DNA of 33,903 nt. It comes from CAYMNU01 sp964391885. Lineage in GTDB: Archaea > Altiarchaeota > Altiarchaeia > JAFGQM01. Each line of letters starts with the position of its first letter. Position 1 is the stretch's first letter. The position numbers and the translations under genes are program-made. The notes beneath the pieces are model-generated. The model ran no database searches and was not told the DNA's origin. It saw only the letters and a list, made by a program, of their open reading frames with translations. Where the stretch lies: the NCBI GenBank assembly GCA_964391885.1, contig CAYMNU010000035.1, positions 1 to 33,903 on the forward strand. The letters are read 5' to 3'. Shown here piece by piece: positions 7,219 to 14,216 of this stretch.

Positions 7219-7995
7219 ATGATAAGACCTCTTTCCGAGATGTCCCGGAGTTCAATCGCCTTCGGCGGGATAAAGGCAGCCTATCTCGGAGAGCTGCTTA
7301 ATGCGGGCTTTCGCGTGCCGGATGGCTTTGTTATAAGCGCCGATGCAGAAAGGCTTGACGAGAAAGCCATTTTAAAGAATTTTGACAGCCTAGGCTGTGC
7401 TTTTGTTTCTGTGAGGTCATCGCCGGCGCCGCCTGATCCTGACAAGGTGAGATGGGTCGGCGAGCTGGAGAGCCGCGTCTGGGTCTGCAGGGACACGCTG
7501 ATGAAAGCAATCCAGGCATGCAAAGATTCGGCCAGGTCAAAAAGGGCGAGGATATATATGAGCAAGCACGGCATAACCGAGCATGTCAAGGTTGCCATAT
7601 TGGTGCACGAGACTATTGCAGCAGACAGCTCAGGCGTGGTTTTCACGCAGTCCCATGATTGTCAGGATAAAGTAGTTATAAACGCCTGCTTTGGCTCGGG
7701 ACTAGGGGCGGTCACCGGCAAGGTTGTGCCCGATTGTTACATCACAAACAAGAAAGGCGATATAATCGAGGAAATAATCCACGAGCAATGGGAGAGGCAC
7801 GACCAGGCGGGCTGGGTGCAGATAAACCCGCAGATGCGCAAGGAAAAGAAGCTGTCGCAGGCGCAGGTGAAAGAGCTTGTGGAAGTCGCCAAGAATATAG
7901 AGAATCACTTCGAAAAGCCGCAAGACATCGAATTCTGCTTCAATAAAGAAGAGTTGTGGATACTGCAGGCGAGGCCGCTGAAACTAGTCTCTTGA
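7219..7995 (+). CDS. Stand-alone PPDK/PEP-synthase ATP-grasp domain protein
   Basis: Matches only the N-terminal, ATP-binding domain of phosphoenolpyruvate synthase or pyruvate,phosphate dikinase. The family landmarks are FGGIKAAYLGELLNAGFRVP near the start, FVSVRSSPAPPD, SGVVFTQ, a glycine-rich FGSGLGAVTGKVVPDCY, and the closing QDIEFCFNKEELWILQARPL. It is compact (258 residues against about 330 for this domain in full enzymes) and lacks the swivelling phosphohistidine domain and the PEP/pyruvate barrel. It may act with separately encoded domains, or phosphorylate another acceptor, as rifampin phosphotransferase-like enzymes do. The SVRSSP stretch replaces the usual AVRSSAtaED, so catalysis by the canonical route is not assured. 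It is divergent from pgi. Confidence 0.8.
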   Translation: MIRPLSEMSRSSIAFGGIKAAYLGELLNAGFRVPDGFVISADAERLDEKAILKNFDSLGCAFVSVRSSPAPPDPDKVRWVGELESRVWVCRDTLMKAIQACKDSARSKRARIYMSKHGITEHVKVAILVHETIAADSSGVVFTQSHDCQDKVVINACFGSGLGAVTGKVVPDCYITNKKGDIIEEIIHEQWERHDQAGWVQINPQMRKEKKLSQAQVKELVEVAKNIENHFEKPQDIEFCFNKEELWILQARPLKLVS

Positions 7996-8016
7996 ACGCT
8001 TGAAAAGAAAATAAAA

Positions 8017-8039
8017 AGGGCTGCCAATTAGGCAGCCCT
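8017..8039 (-). terminator. Hairpin terminator between convergent genes
   Basis: A perfect 9-bp stem, AGGGCTGCC and GGCAGCCCT, encloses the loop AATTA. On the minus strand the stem is followed by TTTTTATTTTCTTTTC, the pattern of an intrinsic terminator for the gene ending at 8051. On the plus strand no T-run follows, so it is a poorer stop for the gene ending at 7995. Confidence 0.7.
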
Positions 8040-8050
8040 GAGAGCACCTA

Positions 8051-8836
8051 TCAAACCGCATACTCAAGGCATTCCGGCTCGTTCATCTCTTGGCAGTACA
8101 TCCTCGTGCATCCGCCGATTTGCCCGTCGATGACTGAGCAGGTATTGCAGCCGTCGTACCAGGAGATGCAGCCTTCAGGTATTTCAGGAGCGCATTCGCC
8201 CTCATATGCAATCTCTGCGCATGCCGCTTCTGCCATGCACCTGTTTCCGTAAGTTACACCATCCGTGCCGCATACTGGCGCATACTCCATCGTGCACATC
8301 CTTTCCGGATCTGGAACGCATTCGCTTTCGCACTCGCCCTCGTAAGCAATCTCGACGCCCGCAAGGCCCGCCTCACAGCTGTTGCCGTAGGTGTTGCCAT
8401 CAGCACCGCAAACAGGTTCGTAGACCATGGGACAAACCTGAGGCTCGACATCTTCCACATAAGTCATGCCGCCTGGTCCTCTGCACTGCCTTGGGTAGCT
8501 CTCCATTATCGGATAGCCTGCAGCCACACAGCTGAGGAAATCGGTGACTGTATTAATCGCATCATAAGCTATGCAGTCACTCCCGCGGCTATTGAAGAAT
8601 GCCCATTCCTCGCATTCTCGTCCATCAATCATACAAACACCCACCTCACCTTCGGGGGTGCTAATTATCTCAAGCAATCCGCCCTGGGCGATACAATACT
8701 CGGAGGCGGGGTTCGCGACCTTGCCAACCGGGCCTGGGGGTGTGAGTATTACAATCGCTACCATCACCAATAGCACAACAGCCACTGCAGCTGCCGCGAT
8801 TCCTATTATTATCTTTTTGTCCATTTTATGTTTCAT
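8051..8836 (-). CDS. Membrane-anchored Kazal-type inhibitor / DUF333 protein
   Basis: Exported protein of 261 residues. After a Lys-rich start, one membrane segment (about residues 9-31, IIIGIAAAAVAVVLLVMVAI) is followed by a DUF333-like Cys module (NPASEYCIAQGG to CEEWAFFNSRGSDC). Next comes a short module around CVAAGYPIMESYPRQC. Two Kazal domains follow, CPMVYEPVCGADGNTYGNSC and CTMEYAPVCGTDGVTYGNRC, each ending in AYEGEC. The C-terminal module has GCISWYDGCNTCSV. Kazal domains inhibit serine proteases in animals; in microbes they may protect against host or predator proteases. The ATG at 8836 is chosen over the adjacent GTG because a TATA-like box lies 27 bp upstream. A second ATG at 8824 is also possible. 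Confidence 0.85.
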   Translation of the reverse strand: MKHKMDKKIIIGIAAAAVAVVLLVMVAIVILTPPGPVGKVANPASEYCIAQGGLLEIISTPEGEVGVCMIDGRECEEWAFFNSRGSDCIAYDAINTVTDFLSCVAAGYPIMESYPRQCRGPGGMTYVEDVEPQVCPMVYEPVCGADGNTYGNSCEAGLAGVEIAYEGECESECVPDPERMCTMEYAPVCGTDGVTYGNRCMAEAACAEIAYEGECAPEIPEGCISWYDGCNTCSVIDGQIGGCTRMYCQEMNEPECLEYAV

Positions 8837-8867
8837 CACTTATAGTGATTTTACTGTGCTATATATG
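8835..8867 (-). promoter_or_regulatory. TATA-like box and inverted repeat at the Kazal gene start
   Basis: GCTATATATG on the plus strand (8859-8868) gives a minus-strand TATA box centred 27 bp before the ATG at 8836. Between box and gene, a perfect inverted repeat ATCACT-TAT-AGTGAT (8835-8849) covers the expected transcription start and could be an operator. Confidence 0.45.
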
Positions 8868-8869
8868 CC

Positions 8870-8935
8870 TGGAACAATAGAAAAGCGTTTTCTGGAACGG
8901 TTTCGGAGGCTTTGTTCCAAGGCACATAAAGTGCC
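8870..8935 (-). repeat. Nested inverted repeats downstream of gdhA
   Basis: TGGAACAA (8870-8877) pairs with TTGTTCCA (8912-8919), a second TGGAAC (8893-8898) competes for the same arm, and GGCAC-ATAAA-GTGCC (8921-8935) forms a separate short hairpin. They lie between the gdhA stop and the next promoter, and may end or stabilise the gdhA transcript. Confidence 0.4.
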
Positions 8936-8952
8936 AAGCGAATGAAAGCTAA

Positions 8953-10296
8953 TTATACCAAGCCCTGTGCCTGCATGGCCCTAGCAACCTTCAGGAAGCC
9001 GGCTATGTTCGCGCCATCGACAAGGTTGCCCTGGCTGTCATAGGCCTCCGCAGCATCGACGCATTGCTTGTGTATGTTCTGCATTATGGCCTTGAGCTTG
9101 TCATCCGTTTCGCCAAAGCTCCACTGAGACCTGATGCTGTTCTGGCTCATCTCCAGGCCTGAAACCGCGACACCGCCTGCATTGGCAGCCTTGCCAGGGC
9201 CGAACAAAACGCCCTCTTTGTGGAAGAGCTCAACCGCCTTTGGGGTACAGGGCATGTTGGCGCCCTCGCCCACGGCTATGACGCCGTTGCTTATAAGTGC
9301 CTTTGCTGCCTTCTCATCCAGCTCGTTTTCAGTGGCGTTGGGGAGCGCCACATCGCATTTGATATCCCAAATACTGCATGGCCCTGGGTAGAATTCTGAG
9401 TGGGGGTGCTTTTTAACGTAATCCTGGATGCGACCCCGGTCCACTTCCTTAATCTTCCTTATAGTGCCAAATTGTATACCATCCGGGTCGTAGATACATC
9501 CCCCCGAGTCGCTCATTGCGACGACTGTGGCACCCATCTGCTGGCACTTCTGGAGCGTGTAGAGTGAGACATTGCCCGAACCGCTGGAGACTACAGTGTT
9601 GCCCTCCATGCTCTCGCCTTTGCACTTGAGCATCTCTTCGACAAAATACATCAGGCCATAGCCCGTGGCTTCAGTCCGGACCAGGCTTCCGCCCCACCCC
9701 ACGCCCTTTCCTGTAAGGACGCCTGTGAATGTGTTTGTAAGCTTTTTATATTGGCCGAACATGTAGCCTATTTCCCTGCCGCCCACCCCGATGTCACCCG
9801 CAGGCACATCCGTATCGGGCCCTATGTGGCGGAAGAGCTCGGACATAAAGCTCTGGCAGAAGCGCATAACCTCTGCATCGCTTTTGCCGTGGGGATCAAA
9901 ATCGCTTCCGCCCTTGCCCCCGCCCATAGGCAAGCCTGTCAGGGCGTTTTTGAATATCTGCTCGAATCCCAGGAACTTGAGCATGCCCAGATAGACGGTC
10001 TTATGAAACCTTAGCCCGCCCTTATAGGGGCCTAATGCGCTGTTGAATTCCACCCTGTAGCCGCGGTTGACCTGGACTTCACCTGCATCATCCCTCCAGG
10101 GGACCCTGAAGCTTATAACCCGCTCAGGTTCACATATCCTCTCGAATATCCTCTCTTTGCTGAATTCGGGGTGCCTTTCAAACACCGGCTTAAGCGATCG
10201 ATAAACCTCTGTGACTGCCTGATGGAACTCGGGCTCATTGGGACTACGCTCTAGAATGCTTTTTAATTCTGCCATTTTTGGATATTTTGAAGCCAT
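8953..10296 (-). CDS. gdhA: NADP-type glutamate dehydrogenase (bacterial GdhA type)
   Basis: Reductive amination of 2-oxoglutarate to glutamate, a main route of ammonium assimilation. The length of 447 and the motif set match the bacterial/eukaryotic hexameric type (E. coli GdhA), not the shorter archaeal enzyme of about 420. The motifs are RVEFNSALGPYKGGLRFHK, the catalytic Lys region LTGLPMGGGKGGSDFDP, DVPAGDIGVGGREIGYMFGQ, and the coenzyme loop SSGSGNVSLYT, where GSGNV resembles NADP-type members. This suggests acquisition from bacteria. It complements AmtB-GlnK at the start of the window, and no glutamine synthetase is seen here. The ATG at 10296 yields the usual N-terminus. Confidence 0.95.
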   Translation of the reverse strand: MASKYPKMAELKSILERSPNEPEFHQAVTEVYRSLKPVFERHPEFSKERIFERICEPERVISFRVPWRDDAGEVQVNRGYRVEFNSALGPYKGGLRFHKTVYLGMLKFLGFEQIFKNALTGLPMGGGKGGSDFDPHGKSDAEVMRFCQSFMSELFRHIGPDTDVPAGDIGVGGREIGYMFGQYKKLTNTFTGVLTGKGVGWGGSLVRTEATGYGLMYFVEEMLKCKGESMEGNTVVSSGSGNVSLYTLQKCQQMGATVVAMSDSGGCIYDPDGIQFGTIRKIKEVDRGRIQDYVKKHPHSEFYPGPCSIWDIKCDVALPNATENELDEKAAKALISNGVIAVGEGANMPCTPKAVELFHKEGVLFGPGKAANAGGVAVSGLEMSQNSIRSQWSFGETDDKLKAIMQNIHKQCVDAAEAYDSQGNLVDGANIAGFLKVARAMQAQGLV

Positions 10297-10402
10297 ATAG
10301 TTAAATACTTAAGCCTGAAAAACTAAAGCAATGATTGCGATTACAGCTAGAGCGGCGAGATTTTGCATGTTAAGATAAAATGTTTAAGCAGAAAACCCGT
10401 TA

Positions 10403-11677
10403 TTATGCGACCACTTTGCCGAGGCAGTAAGGCAGTATGAAGTCAGTGCCCTTAGAATCCTTCTGGGCTATCGGGCTAACCAAGAATGCCTTTTGTGTCT
10501 CCGGGTACTCCCTTATAAAAGCCCTGAGCCCGCGAAGGTCGTCGGATTTAAGGGACTGCTTGAACTTTATCTCAATCGGGATCCAGCGGGCGTCTTTCTC
10601 CATAAGGATATCCACTTCATTGCGGTTCTTGTCCTGCCAGAACCTAAGCTCGCGGGCACCCCTCTTGAGGAACTCTGACAATATAAAGCCCTCGAACAGG
10701 AAGCCGGCGTCGCTTCGTATTGACAAGTCATTGAAATTGCGGATGAAGAGGTTCCTCACTCCGGAATCAATGAAATAGGTCTTGGGCATCTTGACCATCT
10801 CCTTCTTGCGGTTGGTGAAGAACGGCCTGAGCTCTTTAATCACATATGTCTCGGAAAGTATCTCCAAAAAGTGCTTTGCCTCCGCAAAGCTGCTGGATGC
10901 CTCTTTTACAAGGTCGTCGTATTTTGTCTTCTGGCCGTTGTTAACTGCAAGGAGCTCCATCACTCTCTTCATGGGCAGTATCCTGTCCATCTTCAGATAG
11001 TCGACCAAATCCTTCTTGACGTAAAGGTCAAAGACGCTTTCAAGGACTGCTATCTTTTCGGCTTTCGATGCGCAAAGCGCGACCTCGGGATATCCCCCAA
11101 AGGTCATGAACTCCCTGAGCTGCGCATCCAGATCCCTGAGCGGGCCGGACAGGCTGTCGCCGTTGAGGGACCCTGCGTTTGAAAGCTGCTCCGATGCCCT
11201 GGCGTCCTGCTTGAACCAGAGGAACTCCTCGAAGTCTAGCGGGTAAAGCTCGCAGATGCGCTTCCTCCCGGCCAAAGACTCCTGCACGCTGTCCTTTATG
11301 GCGAGGGACGATGAGCCGGATGCGTATATCTTGACATTGTCCAGGTTGTCATAGGCATTCTTCATAACCTTGGGCATGCCAGGATATTTCTGGAACTCGT
11401 CAAGGAAAACATAGAATAATTGCTTTTGGCTCTTTTTGTAGCCTGCCAGCTCCAGGGTGCTAACGAAGCTTTCAAATGTGCTCACGCGTTCGTAGTTGGA
11501 AAGTATATCCAAATCCAGGAAGAGGGATTTGGATGCCTTTGAAAGCTCTGAATTGAGCTGCTTGAGGAGAGTAGTCTTTCCGACTTGCCTCGGACCCAAA
11601 AGCAGCACTATCTTGTTGTCTTTGCGCATCTCCATGAGCTTATGGAAAGCCTTTCTCGGGAGAATCTTTTTATCCAT
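10403..11677 (-). CDS. AAA ATPase with C-terminal DUF4143
   Basis: Member of the archaeal/bacterial AAA_14-DUF4143 family of 424 residues. The P-loop GPRQVGKTTLL is at about 28-38 and Walker B YVFLDEFQKYPG at about 89-100, with an SGSSS sensor-like motif after it. A winged-helix-like middle follows, and the DUF4143 part contains YFIDSGVRNLFIRNF. Near the C-terminus, NEVDILMEKD followed by WIPIEIKFKQS has the D...(E/Q)xK spacing of a PD-(D/E)XK nuclease-like fold. The cellular role of the family is unsettled; it is patchily distributed and often found near mobile or defence genes. The start lies 8 bp from a 22-bp palindrome, which suggests regulation at its own promoter. Confidence 0.9.
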   Translation of the reverse strand: MDKKILPRKAFHKLMEMRKDNKIVLLLGPRQVGKTTLLKQLNSELSKASKSLFLDLDILSNYERVSTFESFVSTLELAGYKKSQKQLFYVFLDEFQKYPGMPKVMKNAYDNLDNVKIYASGSSSLAIKDSVQESLAGRKRICELYPLDFEEFLWFKQDARASEQLSNAGSLNGDSLSGPLRDLDAQLREFMTFGGYPEVALCASKAEKIAVLESVFDLYVKKDLVDYLKMDRILPMKRVMELLAVNNGQKTKYDDLVKEASSSFAEAKHFLEILSETYVIKELRPFFTNRKKEMVKMPKTYFIDSGVRNLFIRNFNDLSIRSDAGFLFEGFILSEFLKRGARELRFWQDKNRNEVDILMEKDARWIPIEIKFKQSLKSDDLRGLRAFIREYPETQKAFLVSPIAQKDSKGTDFILPYCLGKVVA

Positions 11678-11684
11678 GTTGCTT

Positions 11685-11706
11685 AATTTTAGATTAATCT
11701 AAAATT
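11685..11706. promoter_or_regulatory. Perfect 22-bp palindrome at the ATPase gene start
   Basis: AATTTTAGATT is followed immediately by its reverse complement AATCTAAAATT, with no spacer. A further half-site-like TTTAGAT lies at 11705-11711. The palindrome starts 8 bp upstream of the ATPase ATG (11677), within the expected promoter or transcription start, so it is a good operator candidate. Confidence 0.55.
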
Positions 11707-11911
11707 TAGATATGTTTAATTATAGAATAAGGGTTTAAAAATGCCTAAGTCTTCTCCACGCTTATCGTGAACACGCCCACGGCGTTGCTGAAGCTGCTGC
11801 CGGAGGCCCGTTCCGAGCATGAAAATTTAGGGGAGATGAGGATATAAGTAATTGTGTGTACAACGGATGCATGTTTCCACTTCTTTTCTTAAGCCCGCTT
11901 CTAAATACTAC
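11707..11911. other. Intergenic region upstream of aroC, no gene recognised
   Basis: About 200 bp between the divergent ATPase and aroC genes. The left third is A/T-rich. The middle (11750-11825) is G+C-rich, and on the minus strand it has a 40-codon open stretch ending ...NAVGVFTISVEKT and a stop at about 11748, with no start codon; this could be a gene remnant. TTTCTTAA (11885-11892) is a weak TATA candidate for aroC. Confidence 0.4.
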
Positions 11912-13021
11912 ATGTCCTCAAACACTTTTGGAAAGGAGTTCTGCGTGACTACCTGGGGCGAAAGCCATGGTAAAGCAGTGGGCTGCGTCATAGACGGTTG
12001 CCCCGCAGGCTTGGATATAAGCTTAGAGGGCATCCAAAAGGACCTTGATAGAAGGAAGCCTGGGCAAAGCGATGTCATGACCAGCCGCGGCGAGAAGGAC
12101 AGGGTAGAGGTACTTTCGGGAATATTTGAAGGCAAAACCCTGGGTTCACCTATATCTATGATAGTCAAGAATGAAGACATAGATTCATCTGCGTACAAGG
12201 ATTTCATCAGCAAGCCCAGGCCGGGCCATGCCGATTTGGCCTGGCAGGAGAAGTTTGGGATACGCGACTGGAGGGGAGGGGGAAGAGCCAGCGCCAGGGA
12301 GACCGTGGGCAGGGTGGCTGCGGGAAGCGTTGCTAAGAGTCTTCTGTCTTCAGTCTTGGGTCTTGAGGTGATTGCATTCGCAAAAGAGATAGGTGGCGTA
12401 GAGGCTAAAAGCATGGAAATTCATCCCAAAAAGATCCAGGAATACAGAGATGTGCTATATTCAAACCCTGTTCGCGCGCTAGATCTGGAAAGGGCGAAGG
12501 AGATGGAGGAGGAGATACGGCTAGTCAAAGGCGAGGGCGACTCTGTCGGCGGTATAATCGAGTGCGTTGCGCTCAATGTGCCCGCGGGTCTGGGTGAGCC
12601 GGTCTTTGAGAAACTAAGCGCCGAGCTTGCAAAGGCCATCTGTTCAATCCCCGCCGTCAAGGGAATCGAATTCGGGATAGGCTTCGAAGCTGCGCGCATG
12701 AGAGGCTCTGAAGTCAACGACGCTTTCGACATGAAGGGAAAGAAGGTCGTTACCCAAACCAACCGCGCAGGCGGGATATCGGGCGGAATCTCCAACGGGA
12801 TGCCTATAATGCTCAGGGTGGCGATAAAGCCGACCGCCTCGATTTCCAAGGAGCAGGATACTGTCGACCTCAAGACTAAGAAGAAGGCTAAAATCAAAAT
12901 AGAAGGGAGGCACGACCCCTGCATCGTCCCAAGGGCGGTTCCAATAGTGGAGGCTATGGCGGCTCTCGTCCTTGCTGACATGGGCCTTCGTAACGGCAGC
13001 ATTCCGAGAAGCCTTGTTTAA
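11912..13021 (+). CDS. aroC: Chorismate synthase AroC
   Basis: Last step of the shikimate pathway: converts EPSP to chorismate with reduced FMN as cofactor. The ATG at 11912 gives 369 residues beginning MSSNTFGKEFCVTTWGESHG; the frame is open to a GTG-type start at 11852, but those 20 residues are not family-like. The signatures GESHG (16-20), the basic GRASARETVGRVAAGSVAK, and GGISGGISNGMPIMLRVAIK are intact, as is the C-terminal GRHDPCIVPRAVPIVEAMAA with its conserved His and Asp. No other shikimate gene is in the window. Confidence 0.96.
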   Translation: MSSNTFGKEFCVTTWGESHGKAVGCVIDGCPAGLDISLEGIQKDLDRRKPGQSDVMTSRGEKDRVEVLSGIFEGKTLGSPISMIVKNEDIDSSAYKDFISKPRPGHADLAWQEKFGIRDWRGGGRASARETVGRVAAGSVAKSLLSSVLGLEVIAFAKEIGGVEAKSMEIHPKKIQEYRDVLYSNPVRALDLERAKEMEEEIRLVKGEGDSVGGIIECVALNVPAGLGEPVFEKLSAELAKAICSIPAVKGIEFGIGFEAARMRGSEVNDAFDMKGKKVVTQTNRAGGISGGISNGMPIMLRVAIKPTASISKEQDTVDLKTKKKAKIKIEGRHDPCIVPRAVPIVEAMAALVLADMGLRNGSIPRSLV

Positions 13022-13030
13022 TTTTTGGTT

Positions 13031-13056
13031 TTTATATATAGTTATACAAAGTATAA
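13031..13056 (+). promoter_or_regulatory. TATA box and operator-like repeat of the toxin-antitoxin pair
   Basis: TTTATATATA (13031-13040) is centred about 24 bp before the antitoxin ATG at 13059, which predicts a leaderless mRNA. Directly after it, a perfect inverted repeat TTATAC-AAA-GTATAA (13042-13056) sits at the expected transcription start, the usual place for an autoregulatory antitoxin operator. Confidence 0.6.
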
Positions 13057-13058
13057 TT

Positions 13059-13283
13059 ATGGAAACATGTGAACCTGTTTTGAAAAATTGGGGTAACTCA
13101 TGCGGCGTGGTAATACCCAAGAGTATCATAGAGAAGGAAAAGTTAGAGATAGGCAAACGTGTCAAAATACTCATTGCATCCGGCGGTGACGGGCCTGCAA
13201 AAACCTGGGGATTGCTAAAGGGCCGGGGATTATCCGGACAAGAATGCAAGGATTGGGCGCGATCAGAGTTATATAATGACTGA
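13059..13283 (+). CDS. AbrB/MazE-type antitoxin
   Basis: Short protein of 74 residues with a swapped-hairpin AbrB/SpoVT DNA-binding domain: VLKNWGNSCGVVIPKSIIEK then LEIGKRVKIL. The tail (residues 45-74) should wrap the toxin. The frame is open further upstream inside aroC, but the ATG at 13059 is chosen because it begins METCEPVLKNWGNS and follows a TATA box at the right distance. It overlaps the toxin gene by 8 bp, the standard arrangement for VapBC-type pairs. Its likely job is to neutralise the toxin and repress the shared promoter. Confidence 0.82.
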   Translation: METCEPVLKNWGNSCGVVIPKSIIEKEKLEIGKRVKILIASGGDGPAKTWGLLKGRGLSGQECKDWARSELYND

Positions 13284-13644
13284 AGAACTTTATTTTTTTG
13301 ATACATATGCTCTGATAGAAGTGCTCGAGTCCAGGATAAACTACGCCAAATTTGTAGAGTGTAAGTCATTAGTAACTAAATTGAACCTATTTGAACTTTG
13401 CTTTTATCTATATAGGACCGGTGTTGATGACGCTACATGTAAAAGGATACTTTCATCTTATAGGGGGTCTTGTGTTGAATACGGACTAGATGTTGTAGAA
13501 CATGCCGCCAAGATGAAGATATGCAACAGAAGTTTGTCAATGACCGATTGCATCGGCTACCAAGTAGCGCAGGAGTATGGGATAAAATTCTTAACGGGAG
13601 ATAAAGAGTTTGAAAATGTTGAAGGGGTTGAATATGTAAAATGA
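13276..13644 (+). CDS. VapC-like PIN-domain toxin
   Basis: Probable Mg-dependent ribonuclease of the PIN family, 122 residues. The four acidic positions are in place: Asp9 (YFFDTYALIEVL), Glu40 (KLNLFELCFYL), Asp91 (LSMTDCIGYQVAQE) and Asp109 (FLTGDKEFENV). Known VapC toxins cut tRNA or rRNA. The gene is A/T-richer than its neighbours, consistent with mobility. It overlaps the antitoxin gene by 8 bp, and its stop overlaps the next ATG as ATGA (13641-13644), so it is tied to the flavoprotein gene by translation. Confidence 0.87.
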   Translation: MTEELYFFDTYALIEVLESRINYAKFVECKSLVTKLNLFELCFYLYRTGVDDATCKRILSSYRGSCVEYGLDVVEHAAKMKICNRSLSMTDCIGYQVAQEYGIKFLTGDKEFENVEGVEYVK

Positions 13645-14216
13645 TTCTGGGAATATCCGCCGGCAAGCCTGAAGGCAACACCGAAACGCTTGTAAGGGCA
13701 GCGCTCGGGGAATGTGAAAAGGAAGGTCTTGAAACGCAGTTCATCTCACTTTGGGGCAAAAAGATTAACCCGTGCGTCGACTGCGGCAAATGCAGCGAAC
13801 ATGATGAGTGCTGGCAGGACGATGACATGAAAGAGATCCAGCCTCTGCTGGAAAAAGCGGACGGGATAATCATCGGGTCGCCCACGTACTTTGCCAACAT
13901 CTCTTCAAGGCTCGCCCTGATGTTCGACCGGAGCCTGCCGTTAAGAAGAAGGGGATTCAAGCTGAAGAACAAGGTGGGCGGCGCAATCGCCGTAGGGGGC
14001 TCGCGCAACGGGGGGCAGGAGTTTGTCGTCAAGACCATACAAAATTGGTTCATGCTCCACGGGGCGATAGTATTGGGGGACGACGTGCCTACTGCGCATT
14101 TTGGAGGTATCGGCTGGGGCAGGAAAAAGGGGGACACCTCGGAAGACGGCCCCGGGCTGGAAACTTCAAGAAACCTGGGCAAGCACATGACGGAGATTGT
14201 CAAAAAGATGGCTTAG
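13641..14216 (+). CDS. Iron-sulfur flavoprotein (NADPH-dependent FMN reductase family)
   Basis: Flavodoxin-fold electron carrier of 191 residues, related to the iron-sulfur flavoproteins of methanogens. The FMN phosphate loop is SAGKPEGNTETLV (6-18). The compact cysteine motif Cys45-x2-Cys48-x2-Cys51-x5-Cys57 (NPCVDCGKCSEHDEC) would hold a [4Fe-4S] cluster, and SPTYFANISSRLALMFDR is the usual second flavin-contact region. Such proteins reduce O2 and peroxide, or pass electrons from ferredoxin, in anaerobes. Its ATG overlaps the toxin gene stop, and its stop overlaps by 4 bp the end of the convergent giant gene. Confidence 0.9.
   Translation: MILGISAGKPEGNTETLVRAALGECEKEGLETQFISLWGKKINPCVDCGKCSEHDECWQDDDMKEIQPLLEKADGIIIGSPTYFANISSRLALMFDRSLPLRRRGFKLKNKVGGAIAVGGSRNGGQEFVVKTIQNWFMLHGAIVLGDDVPTAHFGGIGWGRKKGDTSEDGPGLETSRNLGKHMTEIVKKMA

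Noticed and set aside
11748..11875. Minus-strand open stretch ending NAVGVFTISVEKT
   Set aside because: No start codon and only about 40 codons; might be a remnant of a decayed gene, but chance cannot be excluded.
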